A stretch of 64,000 bases of DNA from Siphonodentalium dalli (Eukaryota; Mollusca; Scaphopoda; Gadilida; Siphonodentaliidae), in NCBI GenBank assembly GCA_032622095.1, contig CP136066.1, forward strand, positions 172,049,164 to 172,113,163, given 5' to 3'. Positions within the stretch are counted from its first letter, which is position 1. Each line of letters starts with the position of its first letter. Positions 34,732 to 46,200 of the stretch are shown piece after piece. The position numbers and the translations under genes are program-made. Under the pieces are notes generated by a model. That model did not search any database. It was given only the letters and a program-made list of their open reading frames with translations, and was not told the DNA's origin.

Positions 34732-35325
34732 TTAACCTTTTCTACAAAAAGATACTCATTTCCGAAAAGATCCCTTAGGAAATGGTGATAATAAGTTCAA
34801 CAAACGTTTGCTCAACTTCTTATCTAACATTTCCCACTAAAAATTGGAATTTTTCTGCACTTGTATTATTTATTGGTCTGCTTGTATTTTCGGAACATCA
34901 ATCCAAATCATTCCATTATCCGACCAATTAACCTTTCCATGACTGAAGCTTCTTGAAATTTTGCGAAAACCCTGTGCCAATGAATTCTCTTATATATGCG
35001 AGTCTCTCATAGGGAGTCTCACATATATAAGATAATACATTGGCCTAACACTATTTACCTTGACAGCCAGCGCATTATCTTATATATGCGAGGCTATGGG
35101 AGAGTAGCATATATAAGAAAATGCACTGGCACAGGATCTTTAATGCTGCACCAGCAGCTCCCATTATGAAAGGGTTAATATAAATCCTTCCGCACTTGTA
35201 TTATATTTTCGTATGGCTGTTGTTTGCTAAATTTTCCTGGAAATCCCTCTAAATGAATAATAGACCATTCCAATGTATACTTTTATAACTGAGTGGAAGA
35301 ATCCATTTAGTAAAGAAAGTGTTAT
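34732..35325. mobile_element. Family 2 MITE carrying a nested double hairpin
   Basis: Left end TTAACCTTTTCTAC, right end ATCCATTTAGTAAAGAAAGT followed by GTTA. Inner family blocks (GATAATAAGTTCAACAAACG; ACCATTCCAATGTATACTTT) are present. It is interrupted by the diverged family 1 core at 34970-35135. Confidence 0.7.
34970..35135. repeat. Diverged double-hairpin core with short spacer
   Basis: CCTGTGCCAATGAATTCTCT opens the first hairpin and AAATGCACTGGCACAGG closes the second. The spacer is only about 35 bp and the loops differ (CTCTCATAGGGAG). It is an older or separate subfamily of the cores at 12163 and 27672. Confidence 0.8.
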
Positions 35326-35819
35326 ATTCCTGAAAATAATATCGAACATTAATCTCTCCTCTGTAGGTTATTCCGTTAAGTGATTCGCGATTAACAGCAG
35401 TCCTCTAATGGGAATGATCAGAAAACCAAACACTGATAACAACGCGCACTCTTATGTTAACAATTCCGGGACTCGTAACAAAGCAATATGAACTTATCCA
35501 TTCAAGTTTGCGATAGTTTCTCGTCGCTGGCAACCCGACGGTGATTTCGCTGGGTGCCAATTGATTCGTGTAGAGTTCGTACCACACACGAGAGATAAAA
35601 ATAACGCGGTTCTTCGACAAGCAGGAAGAAGTAGCAGAGAATCAATATAGAGAGAAGGACACAGCTAGCGACATGCCGCGGCTAGCGATGTGACAAGAGC
35701 ATAGTGTCACTGCTTAGGAGCTAATGGCTCCATCCCTCAGTGTGCGACTGAGTCCTCATCTAAACACATTCTAAGTGGTTCACAGGGGACCTGAATTCGT
35801 AATCGGCGTGACAATACTA

Positions 35820-36031
35820 CAGTAATGCCCTAAGTAATCGACTCTTTAACCACAGCAGAATTATGGGTAACTTTTCAGGATTTAGTCAGAAATATGGCTT
35901 GTTGCCATTCATCGGAAGCTCTCCCCGAGAGCTTTCCGATGAATGGCAACAAGCCATATTTCCGACTAAATCCTGAAGAGTTACCCATAATTCTGCTGTG
36001 GTTAAAGAGTCGATTACTTTGGGCACTACTG
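35820..36031. mobile_element. Mariner-type fold-back MITE
   Basis: TA flanks (35818-35819, 36032-36033), ends CAGTAATGCCCTAAGTAATC and its inverted partner. Arms of about 100 bp pair almost fully, and the centre reads AGCTCTCCCCGAGAGCT. It interrupts an older repeat: GCTAGCGACATG / GTGACAAGAG at 35664 is also found at about 37166. Confidence 0.9.
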
Positions 36032-36190
36032 TATACTACTCTACTAGATTTTTAAGTGGTTCACCGGGGGGGGGGGGCTGATTCCATAATTGGTGCGAAT
36101 TTACCTATCCACTTACATAGTATTCACATACATGTACGGCAATCATTCAGTTTTTTCATTGGGTCGAAAGCTCTTTGAAATACCAATATA

Positions 36191-36990
36191 TTAACCCTTT
36201 CTATATTATATAGATTCTCACACCAAGTTAAAAAGTGTACATTGGAATGTTCTATTATTTATTTGGAGGGGTGCACAGGTAATATATGTAGACGACATAT
36301 AACACACATACAGAATGAGTCCTGTTTGTTGGAGGGAAATTTTCCGATAACAAATTCAATGAAAGACCTATGGTCGTTAGTTGAACTTATTATCTGAACA
36401 TTTCCAAAGGGATAACTACACATACATGAGTATTTCCCCGTGTGGACCCGGGGTAGAATACGGCTACTGCCCCACTGCGAGGGGTAAAATCCCCTGTTAC
36501 ACCCTGTTTGCCGTGGGGTGCATCCCGTGAGTTATGGAATAGGATTCATGGAGGTACTAGGGCGGTCGCACCACGTGGTGAATCGACCTGCGGATGCGAC
36601 CTAGCTCATAGCCCTCTTTGGTCCTACATCTCTTCACGACGGGTTGACTTGACTTGGCGCAATCAATCGGCTAGTCACGCCTCTCCACAGTGTTTCAGTT
36701 TTCTTGGTTTTCTTGTACTTGTACTACTTTGATACGTTTTATAGTATGATTGAGCACTAGTCAGTTCTTAAATTTTTATTCGACTCAAAGTGGAAACCTT
36801 CCTCTTGAAAGTTTTTATTTGTACATAGCTCATCATTGCATTGTTTTAATCTAATCCACTGTCAGATTTATCTACATAGGTGCTTCCCTACGAACTTTTT
36901 TGATATCTGATTGTGTTCTTGGTCGTGATATGTCCTAGCTGCTAAAACGGCGTTAAATCCTCAACCAAACATACATGAGTATTTAGTATA
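36191..36990. mobile_element. Family 2 MITE interrupted by a retroposon
   Basis: Left end TTAACCCTTTCTATA, then AGTTAAAAAGTGTACATTGG and a palindromic centre (GGTCGTTAGTTGAACTTATT). The right end GTATTTAGTATAG follows only after the 534-bp insertion at 36436-36969. Confidence 0.75.
36436..36969 (+). mobile_element. Short retroposon derived from the half-LINE, 15-bp TSD
   Basis: Flanked by the perfect direct repeat CATACATGAGTATTT (36421-36435 and 36970-36984). The first 260 bp (GGGGTAGAATACGGCTACTG, CCACTGCGAGGGGTAAAAT and on) match the 5' end of the element at 57388. The last 200 bp (TCAGTTCTTA, TTTTTATTTGTACATAG, CTGCTAAAACGGCGTTAAAT) match its 3' end at 59090-59280. The ORF1 region in between is absent. 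This is an internal-deletion derivative, moved by target-primed insertion. Any open frames are parts of the 5' region. Confidence 0.85.
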
Positions 36991-37244
36991 GCTACGCCGA
37001 AGTCGGTTGATAAATATATATATTGATGTCAATGCCATGGGGGAGCTAACCGAAGACACGTGATTGTACCGCTTTCACATATGCACGACTAAAGTCATTT
37101 ATTTCACATACATTTATTGTAGGCTACCAAAATATAAAAATTCTCAATCGATAGTGAGATAGACCCAGCTAGCGATAGGTGGTGGCTAGTGACGTGACAG
37201 AACATATGGCCATTGCTACGGGATTAGTGGCCCTATCACCCCAT

Positions 37245-37477
37245 GCATGTGGTCTCGGGGTAGGATATGTCCACCGCCCACTGCGAGGGGTAACAGTACC
37301 CTAATGTGGCAGCCTGTTTCTCGTGGTGTGCATCAAGTGATTTGGGAGTCCTGGTGATATTAGGACGGCGGTATCAAACGAGATTTAAAATAAACGACAT
37401 GTAGTTATGGCTTTCCTCGTGGTCCTGCATTGCCCCGAGAATTGAGTTGACCCAGCGAACGCAATCGGCTAGTCACG
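37245..37477 (+). mobile_element. 5' fragment of the same retroposon family
   Basis: GGTCTCGGGGTAGGATATGT, CACTGCGAGGGGTAACAGTA and GCAATCGGCTAGTCACG match the 5' parts of the copies at 36436 and 57388. The similarity ends at about 37477, next to the direct repeat ACTAGTTACATT. The part from 37372 on is also present in the duplicate at 43245. Confidence 0.75.
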
Positions 37478-37571
37478 ACTAGTTACATTTGCAAGAGAGT
37501 AGATGGGCGCGAAGCGCCCGGGATGGTCGAAAAGATCGAGTGATCTTCTCCATCACACCACTAGTTACATT
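37478..37571. other. Small structured insert between 12-bp direct repeats
   Basis: ACTAGTTACATT occurs at 37478-37489 and 37560-37571. The 70 bp between them can form hairpins GGCGC-GAA-GCGCC and AAGATC-GAGT-GATCTT, closed by GATGG..CCATC. It is GC-rich for the window and present in both duplication copies (second at 43351-43444). A short retroposed structured RNA is possible. Confidence 0.4.
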
Positions 37572-37660
37572 GTTTTAGATTAATTACTGTTATATGACGT
37601 GCTGTCCCCGTTTTGCATTATGTGTAATAATATATTATATATGTGTAATTAAGAAATAAA

Positions 37661-37787
37661 TACACTGCGCATCGGCGTGTATAGTAGAATTTGACCAAAA
37701 AGAAACTGATTGTAGGACAACGCGAAGCGGAGTCCTACAATCAGTTTCTGTGGTCAAATTATACTTTACATGCCGATGCGCAGTGTA
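37661..37787. mobile_element. 127-bp fold-back MITE
   Basis: TACACTGCGCATCGGCGTGT at the left and the complement ending ATGCCGATGCGCAGTGTA at the right. Inner arms AACTGATTGTAGGAC / GTCCTACAATCAGTT pair around CGCGAAGCGG. The second copy is at 43534-43660. Confidence 0.85.
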
Positions 37788-37989
37788 ACTATTTCTTTTG
37801 TAATTCGACTGTATGTTTTGGTCGAAATTGTAGTGACATACGTTCAACCTGCTATATAATAGCCCAGTTTCTAGCTCTGCGTGGTATGATTTTCCACCAA
37901 ACAGTTCTCTTAGAACTGTAACGTCAAACATGACATCAATATTGAAAGGCGACCCCTTTTCATTGCCTTTTTGGCAAAACAAAATTCAG

Positions 37990-38491
37990 TTAAAGGCACG
38001 TGAGGCCTTAGTTGTCGAAAATATTCATATTTGTTCCAATCACCGTAAACAGAAAAACATTAAAACGCATACAGTTTCGTTCATATATACCATGACCATC
38101 GCGTAAACAGCATGTTATCATAAAGATTTACTATATTTTACATAAGCAAGTGCCTGATTTTGTTACAGAAGACAGCACAATGCTGCTGGCTAATCGCACA
38201 CAAATGGCATAAACGCTCTTTATTCGTTCTATATCAGGAATTCACCCACAAAGAACGCTCTTTATGTTTGCCATCATAATATAAACAAACACCAGAAAAG
38301 TAACTTTTTATGCTTTTGTTTACATAACAATGGTCAAATATATGACAATAACATACTGTTTATGCGATATTTCTTATTTCTATACGGACAAAGTCTGTCT
38401 ACATTTTGTTGTTCTTTCTGTTTGTGGCGGTTTTTGACGGGTGGAAATATTTTCACAGGATACCCACCGCCAAGGCCAACCGTACCTTTAA
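37990..38491. mobile_element. Family 3 TTAA element, present in copy 1 only
   Basis: Starts TTAAAGGCACGTGAGGCC and ends GGCCAACCGTACCTTTAA. In copy 2 the same place reads CAGTTAAGACT with a single TTAA (43863-43866). This proves TTAA as the target site and either a new insertion or a perfect excision, both features of piggyBac-type transposition. It contains two AACGCTCTTTAT motifs near 38212 and 38254. Confidence 0.95.
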
Positions 38492-40829
38492 GACTAATTT
38501 TTCTTCTATCTTAAATAAAATTCAGTACTGTACAGTAGGTAGTCATTGTATGTATCTTTCTTAAGTCTATAGCATGACATTAACCAATGCCCGTGTGGTT
38601 TGACTGCTGAAAGTTTGAGGTGTTGGCAGCATTTCACTGATTGTACCACATTTTGTTTGTGGTACACTTCAGAATATCTAGAATTGTACCACAAAACGAC
38701 GGTCCATGGGAATATCGGATACTGACCAATCAGGACGAGCCTTGTATGTAGGTTTAGGCAAGGTCGTATTACAATGTTATATATATTTAAATGTCGTGAT
38801 GGTTATGTTTGAATCAATTCTTGTTCATGCCTATCGCACGGGACTGGCGCTGCAGAGGCAACCCGATCTCCGCTTCAGCTATGTACCGGTCTTTTGGCAC
38901 GACCATAAATCGAATGGTAATCCCATTCAATGAAAGTATAAAAGAAGGGCGTTTGTGAATTATTGCCTCTAGAGTGAAGAGGTATTCGATTCTGTGATCT
39001 CCGACGTAACGTATGATATCTATAGCGATGCTTTTTTTTTTTTAAGTGGGTCGCTCGTTTTAAACTAAAATTATTTTTAATTTATAGTTTTACTCGTTTT
39101 AACTACACGCTTCTGTAATGATAGCTTAACCACGCACTATATTAAAGAAATTAAGATTGCTTTATTGGGGTCTAACATCGTTTAAGGCGCTAGGCCATAT
39201 CACGACTTAAGAACAGGTATCGGTAGTCACAGACGGCGTGCAGAGAAGATGTTGGGATAAAACGTACGTACATGTACCACTATCCGCCAACAAGTAGCAC
39301 TCATCCTCCAGACGAAACAACACAGCCACCATCCAAGAGACGCAACAAGAAAAACTTCAATTTTGATATACTATGAATGTCTTCTTTCTTGTTCTGAATT
39401 AATTAAAAGCTATAAAATGTGGGGTTAGGAAAGGGCATATCAGTGTTAGACACACAATACCAATTCGCGATAGTCAGAACTATTCTAGCGGAGCATCTGT
39501 TAATAACAGAGGCAGTTGGTGATATTAAAACAATGCACAATGTACGAATAAAAACACACTGGCTTCTGCTTGTTATTCAGGAATATGCTTTCAAGAACTG
39601 ACCAGTGTCCAAACTAAACCTAAAACACACAACACCATGTTCTCGTGAAATTATGCACTATACGTGCTTATTTTATAATTGTGAGAAATAAGCTCATATT
39701 GGTATTATTTGAAAACTCAAATACGCTCTATATGGACCTAAATGCTGCTTATTAAAACAGCCCTATATGGGACTATTTAATTATGAAATAAACACGTTTT
39801 CATTGTGGTCCGCACCTTCCAACGGAATAACGAGTATAAGCCAACTATGGGCTTATTTCAAAAATATTTAGGACAATATGAACCTATATGCACGAGGATA
39901 TCTTGGTCTGGTTGGCATGTCTCTGAGGCTGCTGTGGAAGATCAGAGAACAGGAGGCACAAATCTGTTGGTAGACCAGTGGCCTAGTTTGCTTCCGCGCT
40001 ATACCAGAAGAAGCCACCACCGTCCAGTTTAAAACAAGAACACTGGCTCCTTAAAATGATACAAATTTTCTCATTATAATGTCCTCTTATTTCAATTCAC
40101 ATCAGAACGTTTTCAATACCCGAATTAGACATACTTTCTGCCCGATTACGTAGATTCCACACAATCACTGAAACGAGCCATGAGCGTTTGAGTATTGTCT
40201 TGTCATGGATAAATGTCTTCCACATTTGTAGGAACAAATCGATAATTTTAGCTATAGTGTTTGGAGATCCAATCTCTATATTTGCCCATCTAAGCTGTAG
40301 CGAGGAATAATATGTCAACGTCGTATATATCTCTGAGGTGAACAATCTTCCACCTCACAGAGATCGCTATTCTTTACAGCTTGAAATTAAAAAGACAGGT
40401 TGCATTCATAGTAATCTGGATATATGTTGCATTATGTGTTATTGGATATTATAATATATAATCCTAATCAGAATTAACGCTACTGAATTACTATTTCTTT
40501 GGCTTCGGGGTTAAAACACATTTGACTCGAGTCGAGGAACCCACATATCAAAGCTCAGAGTTATCAGATATTAATTTTTGAAATCTGTTATTTTTCACCA
40601 TCTGGATTATTTGGCAGCCTAGCACATATTCGAGGAGCCGACCGACATACTCTGATACCAAATTCCGTTAAACAAAATGTTGATATATAACAATAATGTT
40701 ATTCTAAAGTTGACAGTGGTTAGCACTGTTATTTGGTAATTAATCGATTCTGATAACTAAAGCGTCTTCAGAGTAATGTTGTTGTTCGAATCTGATGATA
40801 CGGGGACCATCGAATCGGAATGTGTACCT
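38492..40829. other. Single-copy-like core of the duplication, no gene found
   Basis: The frames at 38706-38933, 39805-40032 and 40097-40345 recur in copy 2 with few changes, as expected from recent duplication rather than selection; none has a recognised domain. A family 5-like variant lies at about 39650-39900. The segment 38869-38927 (CAGCTATGTACCGGTCTTTT) is also found in the half-LINE at about 57844-57893. Confidence 0.45.
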
Positions 40830-41358
40830 TTAAAGGCACGGGCGGCGTTCGTTGCAGAAATATTCATATTTGTTCAAATCGCCATCAACAGAAGGAATAT
40901 TAAAATATACATAGTTCTGTTCATATGCCAAACATAATCAGCGCGTAAATAGTATATTGTCGTCAAGACGTACGATGGGGTACGTAAACAAGAGCCTGCT
41001 TGTGTTACAGAAGTTGTTGTTCTGTTTACATAACACAGCGCAATTCTATTAGTTAATCCCACACAAATGATATAAACGCTCTTTATTATTTCCATATCAG
41101 GAAAACAGTAACAAATAACGCTCTTTATGTTTACCATATCCGGATCTAAACAAAAGCCAGGTAACGTAACGTTCTTTTTTATTTTTTTACATAACAAAGG
41201 GTACAAAATTGACAATAACATACTCTTTATGCCATATTTCTGATTGGTGTAAGAACAATGTCTGTCTATATTTTATTATGCTTTCTGTTTATGGCGGTTT
41301 TTGATGGAGGTGATTATTTTAACAGCATATCCACCACCAACGCCGCCCGTATCTTTAA
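40830..41358. mobile_element. Family 3 TTAA MITE (duplication copy 1)
   Basis: TTAAAGGCACGGGCGGCGTT at the left and CGCCGCCCGTATCTTTAA at the right, 529 bp; closely similar to 15383-15904. The minus-strand frame of 115 codons inside is AT-rich and not recognised as a protein. Confidence 0.9.
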
Positions 41359-41518
41359 GTAATATTTTCATTGTTCACTAAATTTTGCATGATCATCCTC
41401 ATAGTGAACTGAACATCTCAATTTAAATTAATAAATAGGTATCTATATATAGAATGGCATTATTCTAGTTGCATGTGGCGTCTTTGAATTGATTGTAAGT
41501 CATTTATATGAAATGATC

Positions 41519-41628
41519 GATGAGAGCTTTCCGATAAATGGCAACAAGCCATATTTTCCACTAAATCCTGAAAATTTACCCGTAATTCTGCTGTGGTTAA
41601 GGAGTCGATTATTTAGGGCATTATTGTA
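41519..41628. mobile_element. Single arm of the mariner-type fold-back MITE
   Basis: Only the right arm is left: GAGAGCTTTCCGATAAATGG through GGAGTCGATTATTTAGGGCA and TTATTGTA. Copy 2 has the same arm at 46899-47008. Confidence 0.8.
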
Positions 41629-41784
41629 TATCATTCATAAGTCAAAATTGAAGACATGCTGGAAACCTCGTGTAAGATATAAGAATATTGTATAATTGAA
41701 TCAAAGACTGGTAGTATACAAAGTCCGATTTGACAACATAAATCCACCATATGTACGTGTTCTATATCAGGAAAAAACAATCCA

Positions 41785-42122
41785 GCCCGTTTCCCCAAAA
41801 CAAGCGTATAATCTGCTTATAATGGAAAATGTTTTATGTAGATAATCTGCTTAGTATAATATGCTGAAAATGTTACGTTGTAGTCATATTATCGACTCAT
41901 AATGAGACGATTCTAAGCAGATTATGGACGGACAATGACAAAGATAAGCCAACTCACGACTTTTCAGGTGTATGCTGCTCTTTAACAGGTGTTTTGACCC
42001 GCGCCGTAAAATGCAATAACGGGTAAGTGTCCATTATCTGCCTATTTAAGCATTAAGTGATCACATTATGTACCTATTTCACATTATAGGTCGATTATAT
42101 GCGTATTCCCGCGATGATATGT
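41785..42122. mobile_element. Family 5 MITE (duplication copy 1)
   Basis: Same layout as 21950-22320: AATCTGCTTATAATGGAAAA, ATTATCGACTCATAATGAGA, CTGCTCTTTAACAGG and the end GCGTATTCCCGCGATGATAT. Followed at 42152-42345 by a family 2 remnant. Confidence 0.75.
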
Positions 42123-42431
42123 TGATGGGAAAATAATTAGATCGGATCCTTGAGCCAATTTGTAGGATTTTCCCTTTCTGTATTAAATGATATCAGTAAT
42201 ATAGGTATACATTGGAATGGTCTATTATTAATCGGGGGAAGTAGTTTTCAGGAACAAGTTAGCAGACGACATATAATAAAGGTAGAAATAAAGTTCTATA
42301 TATTGGAGGGACATGTTCAGATAATAAGTTAAACTTGTTAGCGGACCATCTTATATGAAATAGCTCGATGTATCATCGCGGAAATACGCACATAAGCGAC
42401 CTATAATGTGAAATGTGGTACATGTGATTAT

Positions 42432-42793
42432 TTTCAATGTGCTGATAAAGTCATGCGCTTGATGCTCAGCTGATCAGATCTGGACTCAATGACCTCACAT
42501 CACCAGAAGTTCTCTCATGGAAAGAATATTGAACAGTCTTCCATAGCTGATCCAAGTTTGCAACACCAGACCCCTAAAACTGAGTGAAAATGGGGCCTGA
42601 ACATGACTGGTGGTGGAAAATTGTGCTTTTTTGATGAATAATTTGTTAAAGAGGGTGGGGTTAAATTGTGTGTGATAAATAAAGAACCACAGAAGTGATA
42701 TTGTTTTTGAACACATTTTTTCCATTGATGGGCAATTCTGAAGAAATGTAGGGAGTTACAATTATTCCGCGAAAAAGCGGGCTATCGCTTTAG
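42432..42793. other. Junction sequence between the duplication copies, unassigned
   Basis: About 360 bp with no counterpart that I see elsewhere in the window. A minus-strand frame of 76 codons (42495-42725) has no known motif. Confidence 0.4.
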
Positions 42794-43243
42794 GTTACAC
42801 TGGTGTAAATAAGGTTCCGAGTGACATCTAGCGGATGCGGGAGGAATATATAGGAGAGAATAAAATAGACACTGGGCCCTGATTGGTCAATAGCCTTGTG
42901 TGCTTTTCACATAAAAAAATCATCACACCTCTTCCCTATGATTTCCCATAGGTAAAATAACAATTGGCACAGGAATTAACCCTTTGTAGTGAAGTTTGAA
43001 TTTTTTGGTGTGGTCTAAAATATGACTGTATTTTTTGTATGCGGTTCTGACACTAGTTACGAAAACATAAGATTTAAAGGCGAATTCCCTGCTAGACAGA
43101 CATGATTTTTTGTTGTAAAAAGTTTCCCAAAATGTCAATTTTTCAGATTTAAAGAAAATTTTGGACCCAACATTTATATTGCCAACACTATACGCTAAAA
43201 CGTTAGCACTGAGTCATATGGAAAACATTTACATCAGTGTAAC
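42794..43243. mobile_element. Family 4 MITE at the duplication breakpoint
   Basis: GTTACACTGGTGTAAA at the left, TTTACATCAGTGTAAC at the right, 450 bp, about 90% like 28767-29202. Flanks do not match each other (CTTTAG against CTATCA), and copy 2 of the duplication starts one base after its right end. Confidence 0.85.
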
Positions 43244-43244
43244 C

Positions 43245-46200
43245 TATCAAACGAGAATTAAAATAAACGACATGTAGTTATGGCTTTCCTCGTGGTCCTG
43301 CATTGCCCCGAGAATTGAGTTGACCCAGCGAACGCAATCGGCTAGTCACGACTAGTTACATTTGCAAGAGAGTAGATGGGCGCGAAGCGCCCGGGATGGT
43401 CGAAAAGATCGAGTGATCTTCTCCATCACACCACTAGTTACATTGTTTTAGATTAATTACTGTTATATGACGTGCTGTCCCCGTTTTGCATTCTGTGTAA
43501 TAATATATTATATATGTGTAATTAAGAAATAAATACACTGCGCATCGGCGTGTATAGTAGAATTTGACCAAAAAGAAACTGATTGTAGGACAACGCGAAG
43601 CGGAGTCCTACAATCAGTTTATGTGGTCAAATTATACTTTACATGCCGATGCGCTGTGTAATTATTTCTTTTGTAATTCGACTGTATGTTTTGGTCGAAA
43701 TTGTAGTGACATACGTTCAACCTGCTATATAATAGCCCAGTTTCTAGCTCTGCGTGGTATGATTTTCCACCAAACAGTTCTCTTAGAACTGTAACGTCAA
43801 ACATGACATCAATATTGAACGGCGACCCCTTTTCATTGCCTTTTTGGCAAAACAAAATTCAGTTAAGACTTATTTTTCTTCTATCTTAAATAAAATTCAG
43901 TACTGTACAGTAGGTAGTCATTGTATGTATCTTTCTTAAGTCTATATATATAGCATGACATTAACCAATGCCCGTGTGGTTTGACTGCTCAAAGTTTGAG
44001 GCGTTGGCAGCATTTCACTGATTGTACCACATTTTGTTTGTGGTACACTTCAGAATATCTAGAATTGTACCACAAAACGACGGTCCATGGGCATATCGGA
44101 TACTGACCAATCAGGACGAGCCTTGTATGTAGGTTTAGGCAAGGTCGTATTACAATGTTATATATATTTAAATGTCGTGATGGTTATGTTTGAATCAATT
44201 CTTGTTCATGCCTATCGCACGGGACTGGCGCTGCAGAGGCAACCGGATCTCCGCTTCAGCTATGTACCGGTCTTTTGGCACGACAATAAATCGAATGGTA
44301 ATCCCATTCAATGAAAGTATAAAAGAAGGGCGTTTGTGAATTATTGCCACTAGAGTGAAGAGGTATTCGATTCTGTGATCTCCGACGTAACGTATGATAT
44401 CTATACCGATGCTTTTTTTTTTTAAAGTGGGGCGCTCGTTTTAAACTAAAATTATTTTTAATTTATAGTTTTACTCGTTTTAACTACACGCTTCTGTAAT
44501 GATAGCTTAACCACGCACTATATTAAAGAAATTAAGATTGCTTTATTGGGGTCTAACATCGTTTCAGTCGCTAGGCCATATCACGACTTAAGAACAGGTA
44601 TCGGTAGTCACAGACGGCGTGCAGAGAAGATGTTGGGATAAAACGTACGTACATGTACCACTATCCGCCAACAAGTAGCACTCATCCTCCAGACGAAACA
44701 ACCCAGCCACCATCCAAGAGACGCAACAAGAAAAACTTCAATTTTGATATACTATGAATGTCTTCTTTCTTGTTCTGAATTAATTAAAAGCTATAAAATG
44801 TGGGGTTAGGAAAGGGCCTATCAGTGTTAGACACACAATACCAATTCGCGATAGTCAGAACTATTCTAGCGTAGCATCTGTTAATAACAGAGGCAGTTGG
44901 TGATATTAAAACAATGCACAATGTACGAATAAAAACACACTGGCTTCTGCTTGTTATTCAGGAATATGCTTTCAAGAACTGACCAGTGTCCAAACTAAAC
45001 CTAAAACACACAACACCATGTTCTCGTGAAATTATGCACTATACGTGCTTATTTTATAATTGTGAGAAATAAGCTCATATTGGTATTATTTGAAAACTCA
45101 AATACGCTCTATATGGGCCTAAATGCTGCTTATTAAAACAGCCCTATATGGGACTATTTAATTATGAAATAAACACGTTTTCATTGTGGTCCGCACCTTC
45201 CAACGGAATAACGAGTATAAGCCAACTATGGGCTTATTTCTAAAATATTTAGGACAATATGAACCTATATGCACGAGGATATCTTGGTCTGGTTGGCATG
45301 TCTCTGAGGCTGCTGCGGAAGATCAGAGAACAGGCGGCACAAATCTGTTGGTAGACCAGTGGCCTAGTTTGCTTCCGCGCTATACCAGAAGAAGCCACCA
45401 CCGTCCAGTTTAAAACAAGAACACTGGCTCCTTAAAATGATACAAATTTTCTCATTATAATGTCCTCTTATTTCAATTCACATCAGAACGTTTTCAATAC
45501 CCGAATTAGACATACTTTCTGCCCGATTACGTAGATTCCACACAATCACTGAAACGAGCCATGAGCGTTTGAGTATTGTCTTGTCATGGATAAATGTCTT
45601 CCACATTTGTAGGAACAAATCGATAATTTTAGCTATAGTGTTTGGAGATCCAATCTCTATATTTGCCCATCTAAGCTGTAGCGAGGAATAATATGTCAAC
45701 GACGTATATCTCTGAGGTGAACAATCTTCCACCTCACAGAAATCGCTATTCTTTACAGCTTGAAATTAAAAAGACAGGTTGCATTCATAGTAATCTGGAT
45801 ATATGTTGCATTATGTGTTATTGGATATTATAATATATAATCCTAATCAGAATTAACGCTACTGAATTACTATTTCTTTGGCTTCGGGGTTAAAACACAT
45901 TTGACTCGAGTCGAGGAACCCACATATCAAAGCTCAGAGTTATCAGATATTAATTTTTGAAATCTGTTATTTTTCACCATCTGGATTATTTGGCAGCCTA
46001 GCACATATTCGAGGAGCCGACCGACATACTCTGATACCAAATTCCGTTAAACAAAATGTTGATATATAACAATAATGTTATTCTAAAGTTGACAGTGGTT
46101 AGCACTGTTATTTGGTAATTAATCGATTCTGATAACTAAAGCGTCTTCAGAGTAATGTTGTTGTTCGAATCTGATGATACGGGGACCATCGAATCGGAAT

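Larger units (their letters stand above)
37372..42431. repeat. Segmental duplication, copy 1
   Basis: Matches 43245-47811 in the same orientation at what looks like about 98-99% identity. The offset is 5873 at the left and 5380 at the right; the difference is a 498-bp element present only here (37990-38491) plus small indels. At the right the match stops inside a family 5 element that is complete in copy 2. No host gene is carried; all frames are short and occur in both copies. Confidence 0.95.

Noticed and set aside
38706-38933. Frame conserved between both duplication copies (38706 and 44087) as evidence of a gene
   Set aside because: The copies are about 98-99% alike over their whole length, so conservation reflects recent duplication, not selection.
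40874-41221. 115-codon minus-strand frame
   Set aside because: It lies wholly within a family 3 MITE whose other copies break the frame.
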